A program made the translations under genes and the position numbers. Positions 23,681-23,735 of a stretch of 23,735 nt of DNA are shown here, piece after piece. The stretch's first letter is position 1, and each line of letters opens with the position of its first letter. The stretch is from EX4572-165 sp964581795 (GTDB lineage: Archaea; Thermoplasmatota; E2; DHVEG-1): positions 1-23,735 of the forward strand of contig CAZOPW010000038.1 in the NCBI GenBank assembly GCA_964581795.1. Direction: 5' to 3'. The notes under the pieces are model-generated. The model made no database searches, was not told where the DNA came from, and saw only the letters and a program-made list of their open reading frames with translations.

Positions 23681-23735
23681 CGGACCTGGCGGGATTCGAA
23701 CCCGCGGTCTACAGCTTAGGAGGCTGTCGCCCTGT
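23681..23735 (-). tRNA. tRNA-Arg(CCT), 3' part, cut by the window edge
   Basis: Reading the minus strand, a five-base stem ACAGC/GCTGT encloses the loop CTCCTAA, giving anticodon CCT (reads AGG, arginine). It is followed by a five-base variable region, a perfect T arm (GCGGG, TTCGAAT, CCCGC), the 3' acceptor strand CAGGTCC and a discriminator G. No CCA follows. The 5' acceptor and most of the D arm lie outside the window. Confidence 0.88.

Noticed and set aside
1..23735. CRISPR arrays, insertion sequences, transposases, phage genes
   Set aside because: No regularly spaced repeats, transposase motifs or long terminal inverted repeats were seen by eye.
23495..23735. tRNA-Arg as an integration site for the glycan locus
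   Set aside because: No integrase and no second copy of the tRNA 3' end is visible in the window; the other boundary lies outside it.

Overview
The window is almost certainly archaeal, most likely euryarchaeal and AT-rich. Several genes have a TTTATAAA-type TATA box centred about 26 bases before the start codon and no Shine-Dalgarno sequence, which is the geometry of leaderless archaeal transcripts. The UDP-sugar enzymes look like archaeal-type members of their families, and the tRNA at the right edge encodes no CCA. I cannot place it in a lineage from sequence alone; Thermoplasmatota or a methanogen relative would fit. Nearly the whole window is a surface-glycan (N-glycan or exopolysaccharide) biosynthesis locus with an ABC-transporter operon inside it.

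Layout. 1-2173 (minus): a NodB-type polysaccharide deacetylase translationally coupled to an ATP-grasp ligase that runs off the left edge. 2271-3629 (plus): a UDP-N-acetylhexosamine 6-dehydrogenase. 3710-6331 (minus): cassette A, in the order Gfo/Idh/MocA oxidoreductase, hexapeptide acetyltransferase, DegT aminotransferase, all overlapping. 6445-6963 (minus): an HTH regulator with a PrpR_N-like sensor domain, divergent from 7095-10454 (plus), a complete NitT/TauT-type ABC importer (lipoprotein, two different permeases, ATPase). It is followed by an ATP-grasp ligase and a PIG-L deacetylase (10486-12161). 12193-15636 (minus): sulfotransferase, two family-4-like glycosyltransferases, and a small or decayed gene between them. 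15799-16797 (plus): a membrane GT2-like protein. 16860-19478 (plus): cassette B, with the same oxidoreductase, acetyltransferase, aminotransferase order. 19481-22673 (minus): UTP-glucose-1-phosphate uridylyltransferase, UDP-glucose 6-dehydrogenase and a UDP-sugar 4-epimerase. The right end has a small uncertain ORF, an ICMT/PEMT-like membrane methyltransferase and a partial tRNA-Arg(CCT).

How it works together. GalU, Ugd and GalE supply UDP-glucose, UDP-glucuronate and an epimer. The 2271 dehydrogenase with cassettes A and B matches the WbpA/B/E/D route: C6 oxidation, C3 oxidation, C3 transamination and N-acetylation, giving UDP-2,3-diacetamido-2,3-dideoxy-glucuronate, a sugar known from methanococcal N-glycans. 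The glycosyltransferases, sulfotransferase, deacetylases and ATP-grasp ligases would assemble and decorate the glycan. The most interesting features are the duplicated B-D-E cassettes and the two unrelated deacetylases that each sit next to an ATP-grasp ligase. The pairing suggests unmasking of an amine followed by amide formation, or amide formation on a uronic acid carboxyl. One gene, possibly two or three, looks frameshifted near a homopolymer run.
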